DNA from: Thalassomonas sp. RHCl1
Lineage (GTDB): Bacteria; Pseudomonadota; Gammaproteobacteria; Enterobacterales; Alteromonadaceae
Assembly: GCF_947387555.1 (NCBI RefSeq)
Contig: NZ_CANDNZ010000009.1
Span: 1 to 64,000, forward strand
DNA: 64,000 nt
Reading direction: 5' to 3'
The translations under genes and the position numbers were made by a program. Below the pieces are notes generated by a model. The model did no database searches. It was not told where the DNA came from and saw only the letters and a program-made list of their open reading frames with translations. Positions 1-7,864 of this stretch are shown here, piece by piece (position 1 is the stretch's first letter; each line of letters begins with the position of its first letter).

Positions 1-67
1 AAGTGAAACGCGTTAGCGCCGATGGTAGTGTGGGAGGTCCCATGTGAGAGTAGGACATTGCTAGACT
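1..67 (+). rRNA. rrf: 5S ribosomal RNA, 3' end (partial)
   Basis: The first bases match the 3' part of gammaproteobacterial 5S rRNA: a GTGAAACGC-like start, the segment AGCGCCGATGGTAGTGTGGG, and a closing GAGAGTAGGACAT. The 5' part of the gene and the rest of the rRNA operon lie left of the window. The 3' end is set by comparison with the E. coli molecule and could be off by a few bases. An intrinsic terminator follows directly, so this is probably the last gene of an rRNA operon. Confidence 0.93.
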
Positions 68-79
68 CCTATTTAGAGA

Positions 80-110
80 AGCCCGATTCGAAAGAGTCGG
101 GCTTTTTGTT
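80..110 (+). terminator. Intrinsic terminator of the rRNA operon
   Basis: A 10-bp stem AGCCCGATTC / GAGTCGGGCT (one G-T wobble) closes on a GAAA tetraloop and is followed by TTTTTGTTTT. It lies about 13 bases after the 5S 3' end, as expected for the end of an rRNA operon. Confidence 0.93.
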
Positions 111-486
111 TTCTGCTCATAAATTTTTATAAAGGCAATGCGGCATTCTCTTTTCTGTATTGCTTAACTCTTCTATATCTATCTGGGCTTATTCCTACAC
201 CATTAATGTATGCCAAAGTTGATAGCGGTTCTGCTACTGCGACCGCGCTAAATGAATGAGGATGTGTTAACGACAAGGCGATATATTCAGGTGTAAAGAG
301 TGCTGTCCATATCCCCAAAAACCTCAGAAAAAAAGGCCAATTCACTGTTGCTTTAACCAGTAAATTAGCCTTTGATTAATAGTGCCTACAGCAAGCAGAG
401 TAACATCAGTTGTAGCACAAGTCGCAACCCCTAAGTGTACGAGCACTAAGGGGTCGCTAACCAAAACGAACTTATAGGAGTCCGTC
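104..486. other. Region between rRNA operon and symE-like gene
   Basis: No gene is firmly supported here. A 72-codon minus-strand reading frame (127-345) starts with GTG, has no clear Shine-Dalgarno sequence and resembles nothing I recognise. The right-hand part is the 5' untranslated region of the symE-like gene and carries an imperfect inverted repeat at 428-453. Confidence 0.5.
428..453. promoter_or_regulatory. Imperfect hairpin in the symE leader
   Basis: CCCCTAAGTG (428-437) pairs with CACTAAGGGG (444-453) with one internal mismatch and a 6-base loop. It lies 33 bases upstream of the symE-like start codon. No T-run follows on either strand, so it is more likely a leader or antisense-RNA structure than a terminator. 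The function is unknown. Confidence 0.45.
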
Positions 487-759
487 ATGGCTGAATATTA
501 TCATACGCCAGAGCTTAGCTCGGCAAAAGGAAAATATCCCACCTCACGTCAACTCACCGTACTGGAAACCACCTGTGAAACGCCGGTAAGGCCAAGGGGC
601 ATTGGTATTAACTATGTGCCGGTTAACCTTGAACCTTGTCTTGTCCTGCGGGGAAAGTGGTTTAAGGAAGCTGGATTCGTTATTGGGGAGAAGGTTACCG
701 TGACCATTAACAAGGAGCAATTGGTGATAATACCGAGTAAGACTTTGCCGGGTTGTTAA
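487..759 (+). CDS. SymE-like type I toxin
   Basis: This 90-residue protein resembles the SymE toxin family: a RQLTV segment near residue 22, then LRGKWFKEAGF and a C-terminal beta-rich part (GEKVTVTI, QLVIIP). SymE proteins have an AbrB-like fold. E. coli SymE is an SOS-induced toxin that associates with nucleic acid and is repressed by the antisense RNA SymR. The length is close to the family's usual 80-115 residues. ATAGGAG lies 6 bases before the ATG. On the opposite strand a TATGAT element (500-505) could start an RNA antisense to the ribosome binding site, as in symE/symR, but it has no good -35 and is unproven. No LexA box was recognised. The gene stands alone between an rRNA operon and ylqF. 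Family membership is fairly secure; toxicity is inferred. Confidence 0.72.
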   Translation: MAEYYHTPELSSAKGKYPTSRQLTVLETTCETPVRPRGIGINYVPVNLEPCLVLRGKWFKEAGFVIGEKVTVTINKEQLVIIPSKTLPGC

Positions 760-779
760 CTCATCATAGGCAAGTCTGG

Positions 780-807
780 CTGCTGCACCTTATAATCGGT
801 GCAGCAG
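780..807 (+). terminator. Stem-loop after the symE-like gene
   Basis: CTGCTGCACC (780-789) and GGTGCAGCAG (798-807) form a perfect 10-bp stem with an 8-base loop, 20 bases after the stop codon. It is not followed by a T-run, so it may act as a weak or factor-assisted terminator or as an RNA-stabilising hairpin. Confidence 0.5.
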
Positions 808-933
808 TTGCTGTACAGTCATTAGCGTAATTGCTTACTACTTGTTTGCTCTGCATCAGAAATAACATTTAATCCTGCATCTTTGCGGTTAAATTGTTAA
901 AATCCCCCTTATTCTTTTCAATAAAGTAACTTC

Positions 934-1866
934 ATGGCAATTAACTGGTTTCCCGGGCATATGCACAAGGCCCAAAAAGAAATAAAAGAAATCCTACCGA
1001 CGATTGATGTGGTGATTGAAGTTTGTGATGCCCGGCTGCCTTTTAGCAGTGAAAATCCGATGATCACTGAGATCCGTGGCGATAAGCCGCTGATTAAAAT
1101 CCTCAATAAAAGCGACCTGGCAGATCCGAAATTAACGGCGTTGTGGCTGACTTATCTGGAATCGCAGCATAATGTAAAAGCGATCGCCTTAACCACGGAT
1201 AACCCGGCGATAGCGAAAACTATCCCGGGGATAATACGCAAGCTGGTACCTAATAAGGACGAAGCCGGTAAACAGATCAATGCTGTGATCATGGGCATAC
1301 CCAATGTCGGGAAATCCACCCTGATCAATACCCTTGTCGGCAAAGCCAAAGCGAAAGTTGGTAATGAACCGGCAGTTACTAAAGGACAGCAGCGTATCCG
1401 CCTTGAAGACGGGCTTTACCTGTTAGATACTCCGGGCATGTTGTGGCCAAAAATAGTTAATGAAAACAGTGGTTATCGCCTGGCGGTCTCAGGCGCTGTT
1501 AAAGACACTGCTTTTGAACATGATGATATCGCCTGCTTTGCTGCCGAATATCTGCTACAGGCTTATCCTGAGCGTCTTACTGAGCGTTATAAGCTGGATG
1601 AGTTGCCTGAGCAGGAAGTTGAACTGATCGAAGCGCTGGGTAAACGCCGTGGTTGTGTCAGAAGTGGCGGTCATGTCGATTTTCATAAAGCCTCAACTAT
1701 ATTGATTAATGAAATTCGGGATAAAACCCTGGGGGGGCTGACTTTTGAAACCCCGGAAATGATCGAGAAAGAGCAGGTGCATTTCGCCCAATTGCAAGAA
1801 GAAAAAATTGCTGCGCGGGAAGCTAAAAAGGCAGCGCGTGGTCGCGGTCGTAAGAATAAGCGCTAG
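934..1866 (+). CDS. ylqF: Ribosome biogenesis GTPase YlqF/RbgA
   Basis: A circularly permuted GTPase. The G4 motif NKSD (residues 58-61) comes before the G1/Walker A motif GIPNVGKS (121-128) and the G3 motif DTPG (165-168), the order typical of the YlqF/YawG family. The N-terminus NWFPGHM is diagnostic of YlqF. In Bacillus subtilis RbgA drives late maturation of the large ribosomal subunit; the same cytoplasmic role is inferred here. The 310-residue length is normal. The C-terminus is very basic (KKAARGRGRKNKR), consistent with rRNA binding. The gene appears monocistronic, followed after 77 bases by a HIT-protein gene on the same strand that may be co-transcribed. Confidence 0.93.
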   Translation: MAINWFPGHMHKAQKEIKEILPTIDVVIEVCDARLPFSSENPMITEIRGDKPLIKILNKSDLADPKLTALWLTYLESQHNVKAIALTTDNPAIAKTIPGIIRKLVPNKDEAGKQINAVIMGIPNVGKSTLINTLVGKAKAKVGNEPAVTKGQQRIRLEDGLYLLDTPGMLWPKIVNENSGYRLAVSGAVKDTAFEHDDIACFAAEYLLQAYPERLTERYKLDELPEQEVELIEALGKRRGCVRSGGHVDFHKASTILINEIRDKTLGGLTFETPEMIEKEQVHFAQLQEEKIAAREAKKAARGRGRKNKR

Positions 1867-1943
1867 GTTATTATTAGTAAAGAACGAAGACTAAAATACC
1901 AATAGCGAAATGTTAGCAGCCATAAACAGAGAAGGTGTGCGAG

Positions 1944-2369
1944 ATGTCAGATAATTTTAACCTGGATCCTCAGCTGGCCAACGACAGTGTTGAGTTGATG
2001 GACTTTCCTTTATGTAAGCTACTGTTAGCCAATGACAGTAATTATCCCTGGTTTATTCTGGTGCCGAGAGTTGAGGGGATTACCGAGATATTCCAGCTTG
2101 AGTGGGAAGATCAGCAGCAGCTGCTTAATGAGTCCAGCCTGTTAAGTGAATTCTTAGTGCAGGAGTTTGGTGGGGATAAAATGAATGTCGCCGCCCTGGG
2201 CAATGTGGTCGCCCAGCTGCATCTCCATCATGTGGTGCGCTTTAAAACGGATATCAGCTGGCCTAAACCTGTTTGGGGCCAGCATGCTGCGGCCCCGTAT
2301 AGCAGTGAAGAGCTGGAAGCCCTAAAAGCGAATTTGCTGCCTAAGTTAGCCAGCATCTTGCTTGGCTAA
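1944..2369 (+). CDS. HIT-domain nucleotide hydrolase-like protein
   Basis: A 141-residue histidine-triad protein. QLHLHHVVR near residue 90 carries the His-x-His-x-His signature of the active site, and the upstream PWFILVPR segment matches the conserved first HIT strand. HIT enzymes hydrolyse or transfer nucleotidyl groups from dinucleoside polyphosphates or AMP conjugates; the substrate cannot be read from sequence. I chose ATG 1944 over an in-frame GTG at 1935 because GAAGG sits 8 bases before it. An 11-bp inverted repeat spans the stop codon and probably ends transcription. Confidence 0.87.
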   Translation: MSDNFNLDPQLANDSVELMDFPLCKLLLANDSNYPWFILVPRVEGITEIFQLEWEDQQQLLNESSLLSEFLVQEFGGDKMNVAALGNVVAQLHLHHVVRFKTDISWPKPVWGQHAAAPYSSEELEALKANLLPKLASILLG

Positions 2370-2373
2370 CTTA
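2342..2373. terminator. Inverted repeat over the HIT stop codon, likely bidirectional terminator
   Basis: TAAGTTAGCCA (2342-2352) and TGGCTAACTTA (2363-2373) form a perfect 11-bp stem with a 10-base loop. It overlaps the HIT stop codon and sits between convergent genes. The T-runs are weak on both sides. Confidence 0.5.
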
Positions 2374-2391
2374 ATGTAGCAGTCTTAAGGT

Positions 2392-3603
2392 CTAAGCAAC
2401 GTCCTGGTGTTTATCCTGGTTGTTGATTTGCTCTAATGACTGTTTCAGATCGGCGATTAAGTCGTCGCTGTGCTCCAAACCGACCGAGATGCGGATCAGG
2501 GTGTCGCTGATACCCGCTTCCAACCTTTCTTCCTGGGTGTAAGGAGAATGGGTCATAGAGGCAGGATGCTGTATCAGTGATTCGGCATCGCCTAAGCTTA
2601 CCGCGATAGAAAACAGCTTCATACGGTTAATAAAAGCTTCTCCGCCTTTAAGGTCACTCTTGATCTCAAAGGCAATTACGCCACCGGCAGCTTTCATTTG
2701 CGAGCCGATAAACTTATTGCCGGGATGGTTTTTCAGGCCGGGGTAGTATACCTGGGCAATATTCTCATGAGCTTCTAAAAATTCAGCGACTTTCTGGGCA
2801 TTCTCACAGTGACGCTCGACACGGATCGGCAAGGTTTTTAAACCACGTAAGATTAACCAGGCGTCATGCGGGCTGATGGTAGCCCCTATGTCTTTTAAGG
2901 CCGTCATCTTGATGTTCATGATCATCTCACTGCTGCCGCAGATGATACCGGCAACAACATCGCCGTGACCATTCAGGTATTTAGTGGCACTGTGAACCAC
3001 AATATCGATGCCGAACTGACCCGGTTGCTGCAGTACCGGGGTTAAGAAGGTATTGTCGGCAATGGAAATAATGTCGTGCTTTTTGGCGATAGCGGCAATG
3101 GCGGCTAAGTCCAATACCACCATATTCGGGTTGATCGGTGTTTCCAGGAAGATAACCTTGGTATTTTCCTGAATGGCGTTTTCGATGTTCTCTGGCTCTG
3201 TCATATCGACAAAGGTGACCTCGATACCAAACTTGGTCAGCATATGGCTCATCAAGGCATAGGAGCAACCATAAACGGCCTTGGAAGAAATGATATGATC
3301 GCCGCATTGTAAATTGGCCAACAGGGCGCCGGATACCGCACCCATTCCGGTTGCCGTAGCGGCAGCATCTTCCATGCCTTCCATTGCCGCTACCCGCATT
3401 TCTAATTGTCTGGTGGTAGGGTTGCCTAAACGGCTGTAAATATAACCTTCGGCTTCGCCGGCAAAGCGGTCAGCGCCTTGTTTGGCATCATCAAAGATAA
3501 AAGTAGAGGTCTGGTATAAAGGTGTTGCCAGTGAGCCGAATTGCTCGTCATTAATGCGTCCTGAATGAATGGCCTGGGTTTCAACATGTTTACTTGTGGT
3601 CAT
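2392..3603 (-). CDS. megL: Methionine gamma-lyase (PLP-dependent)
   Basis: A 403-residue enzyme of the Cys/Met-metabolism PLP family (fold type I). The PLP lysine is in SATKYLNGHGD (Lys208), and YSRLGNPT near residue 56 binds the cofactor phosphate. YGCSYAL places a cysteine at residue 113, matching Cys116 of Pseudomonas putida methionine gamma-lyase; cystathionine synthases and lyases usually lack it. This favours conversion of methionine to methanethiol, 2-oxobutyrate and ammonia. It is cytoplasmic and probably a tetramer. The gene is divergent from a TyrR-like activator, with a sigma-54 promoter about 70-85 bases upstream of its start. Cystathionine gamma-lyase or O-acylhomoserine activity remains the main alternative. 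Confidence 0.85.
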   Translation of the reverse strand: MTTSKHVETQAIHSGRINDEQFGSLATPLYQTSTFIFDDAKQGADRFAGEAEGYIYSRLGNPTTRQLEMRVAAMEGMEDAAATATGMGAVSGALLANLQCGDHIISSKAVYGCSYALMSHMLTKFGIEVTFVDMTEPENIENAIQENTKVIFLETPINPNMVVLDLAAIAAIAKKHDIISIADNTFLTPVLQQPGQFGIDIVVHSATKYLNGHGDVVAGIICGSSEMIMNIKMTALKDIGATISPHDAWLILRGLKTLPIRVERHCENAQKVAEFLEAHENIAQVYYPGLKNHPGNKFIGSQMKAAGGVIAFEIKSDLKGGEAFINRMKLFSIAVSLGDAESLIQHPASMTHSPYTQEERLEAGISDTLIRISVGLEHSDDLIADLKQSLEQINNQDKHQDVA

Positions 3604-3671
3604 GAAAACTTCCTGAAGTTGTGCACTGATCTTGATTTTTGTTTTTGTGCATAGAAATAATTACCCTGCTA

Positions 3672-3688
3672 ATGCAAGTTAATGGCCA
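3672..3688 (-). promoter_or_regulatory. Sigma-54 promoter of megL
   Basis: On the minus strand TGGCCATTAACTTGCAT matches the sigma-54 consensus TGGCAC-N5-TTGCA: the GG and GC dinucleotides are separated by exactly 10 bases. Transcription would begin near 3662, about 59 bases before the megL start. The neighbouring regulator carries the GAFTGA loop that contacts sigma-54. Confidence 0.72.
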
Positions 3689-3750
3689 TCTGGTTAAATT
3701 TAAATAAAATCAATGGTTTATGGTTGCCTTTCTCTGTGGTCAGTTAATTT

Positions 3751-3768
3751 TGTACTAAAAATATTACA
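3751..3768. promoter_or_regulatory. TyrR-box-like palindrome 1
   Basis: TGTACTAAAAATATTACA has the TGTA-N10-TACA layout of the TyrR box (TGTAAA-N6-TTTACA), including the invariant G and C 15 positions apart. Its centre is about 97 bases upstream of the predicted megL sigma-54 start, a normal distance for an enhancer site. Confidence 0.65.
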
Positions 3769-3839
3769 AAACGGCTTGCTGCATTGGTAGCAAGCGATAA
3801 AAGTCGCCTTTAAGCCATATAAAATAGCTAAGTTTGCTT

Positions 3840-3857
3840 TGTAATATATTTATTACG
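3840..3857. promoter_or_regulatory. TyrR-box-like palindrome 2
   Basis: TGTAATATATTTATTACG is an 18-base near-palindrome (TGTAAT/ATTACG) with the TyrR-box geometry and one mismatch in the last position. It lies 19 bp, centre to centre, from box 3, close to the start of the regulator gene, so it may serve both activation of megL and autoregulation. Confidence 0.55.
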
Positions 3858-3858
3858 T

Positions 3859-3876
3859 TGTACTATTAATATTACA
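3859..3876. promoter_or_regulatory. TyrR-box-like palindrome 3
   Basis: TGTACTATTAATATTACA has the same arms (TGTACT/ATTACA) as box 1. It ends 37 bases before the regulator's start codon, where a bound dimer could repress the regulator's own transcription. Confidence 0.65.
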
Positions 3877-3913
3877 TGCATTACTGATTATTGAAGAATA
3901 AGGAAAGCTCCTG

Positions 3914-5449
3914 ATGAGATTGGAAATAAAGTCAGCGGATCGTATCGGTATCAGTCAGGAAATTCTGTCGGTTTTTTCACAGCAGTTATGGAACCTCAGA
4001 GCAATAGAAGTTGCGACCTGTTTTACCTATGTACATATTGAACCGGATGATGTCTCCCTCGACAAAATCCGCTCCTCACTGGCCAAGGTTGAAGGTATTT
4101 TGCAGTGCCGGGAAATTGACTTATTACCCTCTGAGCGCAGGGAGAACCATCTGCAAACCCTGCTTAACCGCATCCCGGATCCCATTATCGATATTGACGA
4201 GCAGGGGATTATTTTAGCGATAAATCAGGCGGCAAAGAAGCTGATCGGCAATAAGGCGGATAAACTTGAAGGGCAGGACATCACCTCTTACATCGAGCTG
4301 GATCACAAGATTTTGGCCAGCGATAAAGCCATTACCACAGAGATCAATTTTGCCGGAACATCTTATATTGCCGACATTAGCCCGGTAATTGCCGATGCTG
4401 AAGCAGAAGCCAAGGTAACCGGCGCCGTGATTGTATTGCGCAGCATGAATACCCTGGGGCGGCAAATCTCCCTGATGCAAACGCGTAATGACCAGGGAAT
4501 AGAAAATGTTATTGGCCAGTCGGCGAAAATGAAACTCTTGATCGAGCAAACCTTACGTTTTGCCGATTTAGAGTTACCGGTATTGATCAGCGGTGAAACC
4601 GGCACCGGCAAGGAACTGATAGCCCGTGCCATTCATAATGCCAGTAACCGGGCAAAAGCGCCGTTTCTTGCCATTAACTGTGCCGCTTTACCTGAGCACT
4701 TGCTGGAAAGTGAGTTATTCGGTTATGCCGGTGGTGCTTTTACCGGTGCACAAAAAGGGGGTAAACCGGGCTTATTCGAACTGGCGAATGGCGGTACCGT
4801 TTTTCTCGATGAAATCGCGGAAATGTCCATTTATCTGCAGGCGAAATTATTACGTTTTTTACAGGATTTTCGCTATCGTCGTCTCGGCGGCACTACCGAG
4901 CTTAGCGCCAATGTCCGTATTATCAGCGCCAGCCATCAAAACCTGGTGGCTTTATCGGCCAAGCAATTGTTCCGGGAAGATCTTTATTATCGCCTTAATG
5001 TCCTTAGTCTTGAGCTACCGGCGTTAAGAGACAGGAAAGAGGATATTGTCCTGTTAACACGCCATTTTATTGGCAATGCCGCCGCGCAGGTAAATCAGCA
5101 GGTGCCGGATATCAGTGAACAGGCCATGGCGATTTTGCAGCATTATCACTGGCCGGGTAATATCCGCCAGTTGCAAAACGTTCTGTTTCGCCTGGTGGCT
5201 CTTAATACCAAAGCCATAATCGAGCAGGAAGATTTGGCGGATCTGTTGGCGCAATCCTCTGATCAGCAAGCTCAAGCGGTTAAAGATTATTCTGATACCC
5301 GGGATTGGAAAAGCGCCCAGGCGGCGTTTGAGCATGGGCTGTTAACTCAGCTGTATCCTTTATATCCGACTACGCGTAAGCTGGCGAAACGATTGAATGT
5401 TTCCCACAATAAAATTGCCATGAAATTGCGTGAACATGGTCTGGATTAG
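3914..5449 (+). CDS. TyrR/PhhR-family sigma-54-dependent regulator
   Basis: A 511-residue protein with the TyrR plan: an N-terminal ACT domain (about 1-75), a PAS domain (about 78-190), an AAA+ domain with Walker A GETGTGKE (227-234), and a C-terminal helix-turn-helix (TRKLAKRLNVSHNKIAMKL) nearly identical to that of E. coli TyrR. Unlike E. coli TyrR it keeps the sigma-54-contacting GAFTGA loop (274-279), so it should activate sigma-54 promoters. The ACT and PAS domains suggest an amino-acid ligand. It is divergent from megL, whose promoter has sigma-54 spacing and upstream TyrR-like boxes, making megL the likely target. The ligand (aromatic amino acid or methionine) is unknown. AAGGAAAG precedes the ATG. 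Confidence 0.87.
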   Translation: MRLEIKSADRIGISQEILSVFSQQLWNLRAIEVATCFTYVHIEPDDVSLDKIRSSLAKVEGILQCREIDLLPSERRENHLQTLLNRIPDPIIDIDEQGIILAINQAAKKLIGNKADKLEGQDITSYIELDHKILASDKAITTEINFAGTSYIADISPVIADAEAEAKVTGAVIVLRSMNTLGRQISLMQTRNDQGIENVIGQSAKMKLLIEQTLRFADLELPVLISGETGTGKELIARAIHNASNRAKAPFLAINCAALPEHLLESELFGYAGGAFTGAQKGGKPGLFELANGGTVFLDEIAEMSIYLQAKLLRFLQDFRYRRLGGTTELSANVRIISASHQNLVALSAKQLFREDLYYRLNVLSLELPALRDRKEDIVLLTRHFIGNAAAQVNQQVPDISEQAMAILQHYHWPGNIRQLQNVLFRLVALNTKAIIEQEDLADLLAQSSDQQAQAVKDYSDTRDWKSAQAAFEHGLLTQLYPLYPTTRKLAKRLNVSHNKIAMKLREHGLD

Positions 5450-5488
5450 CGAGTTTGCATGGGGAAGGGTGGTTAAGTTGCAGAAAAG

Positions 5489-5520
5489 AAGGGCGCAGCA
5501 CTTAGCTCCGCCCTTTTATT
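5489..5520. terminator. Bidirectional terminator between convergent genes
   Basis: AAGGGCG (5489-5495) pairs with CGCCCTT (5509-5515), followed by TTATTTT rightwards and by an A-rich stretch to the left that reads as T-rich on the minus strand. It lies between the convergent tyrR-like and MFS genes. Confidence 0.75.
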
Positions 5521-5540
5521 TTCCTGGTAATATTTACCTC

Positions 5541-6770
5541 TTAGCTGGGGATAGCGGCAGAAGGTTGGGGCTTTTTAAAAGCCTGGTAGCAGTATAACAG
5601 GCTAAAGGCCACAATCAGGGTTAAGGGAAACAGCGTCAGGTTGGATAATACCGTTTGTCCTGCCACTAGCTCAGCTTGTGTTGCTGAAGCTTGAGTGGCC
5701 AGTGCCTGGTTCCTGGCATCGTCTATCCAGCTGCCGATCACCGGATTCCACATGCTGACGGCAAACATCCCCATGCCGCCGATCACAGATAAGCCTATAG
5801 CCCCGGTTTTCGGGTTATTCTCGGCGACAAAACCTAACATAGTGGGCCAGAAGTAAGTGACACCCAGGGCAAATAATATCGCGGCGGGATAAACCGTCCA
5901 GCCACTGGCCAGGCTCATGGCATAAATGCCTGTGGTGGCAAGTATTGCCGAAGCCAGCAGTACCCCGGCGGGATTAAGCCTGTGGATCAAGGGGCCGGCA
6001 AAGTAGCGGCCAAAAGCCATTAATCCGGTGATCAAGGCCATGATCAACATAGGGGAGGCACCGGAAGCGCCGAGCATTCTTTCTATCCATTGTTGGGTGC
6101 CTAATTCCGTGGTGGCGGTTAAGGTCATACAAATGAGCATAAACAAAAACAAGGGCGAAGCCAGTGCTTTGATATTAGCCAAGGTTGAAGTTGTGGCCCG
6201 GTCCAGCGGCGGAAACTCCTGTTTGATCACCAACAAGCCATAAATCAGGGCGGGCAGCAGCATGACGGCTATTTGCAGCTGCCAGTTCAGTCCCATATCT
6301 GTCATCAGCTTGGAAATCAAGGCGCCGATGACAATGCCGCCGGGAAACCAGACATGAAAACGGTTCAGCATGGTCGTTTTGTTGTCCGGGTAAAGGGCTG
6401 TGATCAGCGGATTACAACCTGCTTCCACCGCGCCATTGGCAAAGCCGATGAAAAAGGTTGAAATTAGCAGGCTCCAGAACCCGGTGGCATTGATGGTGAG
6501 GACTAAGCCAAGCAAGTGGCAGATAAAGGCGGCGATAAGTAATTTTTTCGCACCTATGGTATTGTAAATAACACCGCCTATCAGGGTGGCCAGCGGGAAT
6601 CCTAAAAAGGCCATGGAATTGACCCAGCCAAGTTCTGCGTCGGACAAACTGAAATCCTGGCCAAGCTGGGTTAAAATGCCGGCGCGGATGGCAAAGGTCA
6701 TGGCGGTGACCATAAGGGCAATACAGCTGGCGGTAAATAGCCTTGAAGTTTGTTTGCTCGTTTCTGACAT
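5541..6770 (-). CDS. MFS sugar-type permease
   Basis: A 409-residue inner-membrane protein with about 12 hydrophobic segments and major-facilitator features: GGVIYNTIGAKKLL after the second helix, and FPGGIVIGAL in the fifth. It is the last gene of a three-gene minus-strand unit after a Gfo/Idh/MocA dehydrogenase and a TIM-barrel isomerase, with a 41-base gap to the isomerase. The context suggests uptake of a sugar, polyol or related compound processed by those enzymes. The substrate cannot be read from sequence. AGGAGAGCC precedes the start. A PAS-AraC regulator at the far end of the cluster is the likely controller. Confidence 0.8.
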   Translation of the reverse strand: MSETSKQTSRLFTASCIALMVTAMTFAIRAGILTQLGQDFSLSDAELGWVNSMAFLGFPLATLIGGVIYNTIGAKKLLIAAFICHLLGLVLTINATGFWSLLISTFFIGFANGAVEAGCNPLITALYPDNKTTMLNRFHVWFPGGIVIGALISKLMTDMGLNWQLQIAVMLLPALIYGLLVIKQEFPPLDRATTSTLANIKALASPLFLFMLICMTLTATTELGTQQWIERMLGASGASPMLIMALITGLMAFGRYFAGPLIHRLNPAGVLLASAILATTGIYAMSLASGWTVYPAAILFALGVTYFWPTMLGFVAENNPKTGAIGLSVIGGMGMFAVSMWNPVIGSWIDDARNQALATQASATQAELVAGQTVLSNLTLFPLTLIVAFSLLYCYQAFKKPQPSAAIPS

Positions 6771-6811
6771 CTGGCTCTCCTTTATTGTTATTTGTTGTTT
6801 TAAAGGGGGGG

Positions 6812-7864
6812 TTATAAACCAAGCAGGCTTTTATTTAACTGCTCGTCGTTATCAACCGCGGCAAAATCATCGAAGGCGGTTTGTGTCGGATTGATCAAAT
6901 GCTCGCGGATAAATTTTGCCCCTTCACGGGCGCCATCTTCCGGATGTTTAATGCAGCACTCCCATTCCAGTACCGCCCAGCCGTCAAAGCCGTATTGGGT
7001 TAGTTTGCTGAAAATCCCTTTGAAATCTATCTGACCGTCACCGAGGGAGCGGAAACGTCCGGGGCGCTCCTGCCAGGGCAAATAGCCGCCATAAACACCG
7101 GCGCGTCCGGTGGCATTGAATTCAGCGTCTTTAACATGAAATGCCTTGATGCGGCTGTGGTATATGTCGATAAAGGCTAAGTAATCGAGCTGTTGCAACA
7201 GGAAATGGCTGGGATCATAGAGAATATTGACCCTGGGGTGATGCCCGGTGGCCTCCAGGAAGCGTTCAAAGGTAACACCGTCATGCAAATCTTCCCCCGG
7301 ATGTAGCTCATAACAAACATCAACACCGGCCTGGTCAAAAGCATCTAAAATCGGCAACCAGCGTTTTGCCAGCTCGGCAAAGCCCATTTCAACTAGTCCC
7401 GGCGGGCGTTGCGGCCAGGGGTAGAGGGTCGGCCACAGCAGGGCGCCGGAGAAGGTGGCGTGGGTTTTCAGGCCCAAGCGGGCACTGGCCTTGGCGGCAT
7501 CTTTTAATTGTTGTGTGGCCCATTCGGCTCTGGCGCTTGGGTTGTTTCGATAAGCTTGTGGGGCGAAGCCGTCAAACATTTTGTCATAAGTTGGATGAAC
7601 CGCCACCAGTTGTCCCTGCAAATGAGTGGAGAGTTCGGTGATCTTAAGGCCAAACTCGTCAACGGTTTGTAAAACCTGATCGCAATAGTCCTGGCTGCTT
7701 ACCGCACGCTCAAGATCAAATATTTTGCTGTCTGAGGTCGGCAGCTGGATCCCCTGATAACCTAATTCGGCTGCCCAGCGGCAGATACCAGCCAAGCTGT
7801 TAAAAGGAGGTTGCTCGCTGAGGAATTGGGCCAGGAATATTGCCGGTCCTTTGATTTTATGCAT
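6812..7864 (-). CDS. Sugar phosphate isomerase/epimerase-type TIM barrel
   Basis: A 350-residue protein of the xylose-isomerase-like/AP endonuclease 2 TIM-barrel family. Typical metal-ligand strands are visible: CYELHPGEDL, ILYDPSHF, FHVKDAEF and WAVLEWECC supply the Glu, Asp, His and Glu residues. Members isomerise or epimerise sugars, or act on 3-keto sugars and inosose together with Gfo/Idh/MocA dehydrogenases. I chose the ATG at 7864 over an upstream in-frame start because AAGGAG lies 7 bases before it. The start overlaps the end of the dehydrogenase gene by 8 bases (ATGCATAA), which suggests translational coupling. The substrate is unknown. Confidence 0.82.
   Translation of the reverse strand: MHKIKGPAIFLAQFLSEQPPFNSLAGICRWAAELGYQGIQLPTSDSKIFDLERAVSSQDYCDQVLQTVDEFGLKITELSTHLQGQLVAVHPTYDKMFDGFAPQAYRNNPSARAEWATQQLKDAAKASARLGLKTHATFSGALLWPTLYPWPQRPPGLVEMGFAELAKRWLPILDAFDQAGVDVCYELHPGEDLHDGVTFERFLEATGHHPRVNILYDPSHFLLQQLDYLAFIDIYHSRIKAFHVKDAEFNATGRAGVYGGYLPWQERPGRFRSLGDGQIDFKGIFSKLTQYGFDGWAVLEWECCIKHPEDGAREGAKFIREHLINPTQTAFDDFAAVDNDEQLNKSLLGL

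Noticed and set aside
127-345. 72-codon minus-strand frame after the 5S gene
   Set aside because: GTG start without a ribosome site, no recognisable family and an odd composition; probably chance.
2981-3307. 108-codon frame inside megL, same strand in another frame
   Set aside because: Shadow of the megL coding sequence, with Arg/His-rich composition typical of a wrong frame.
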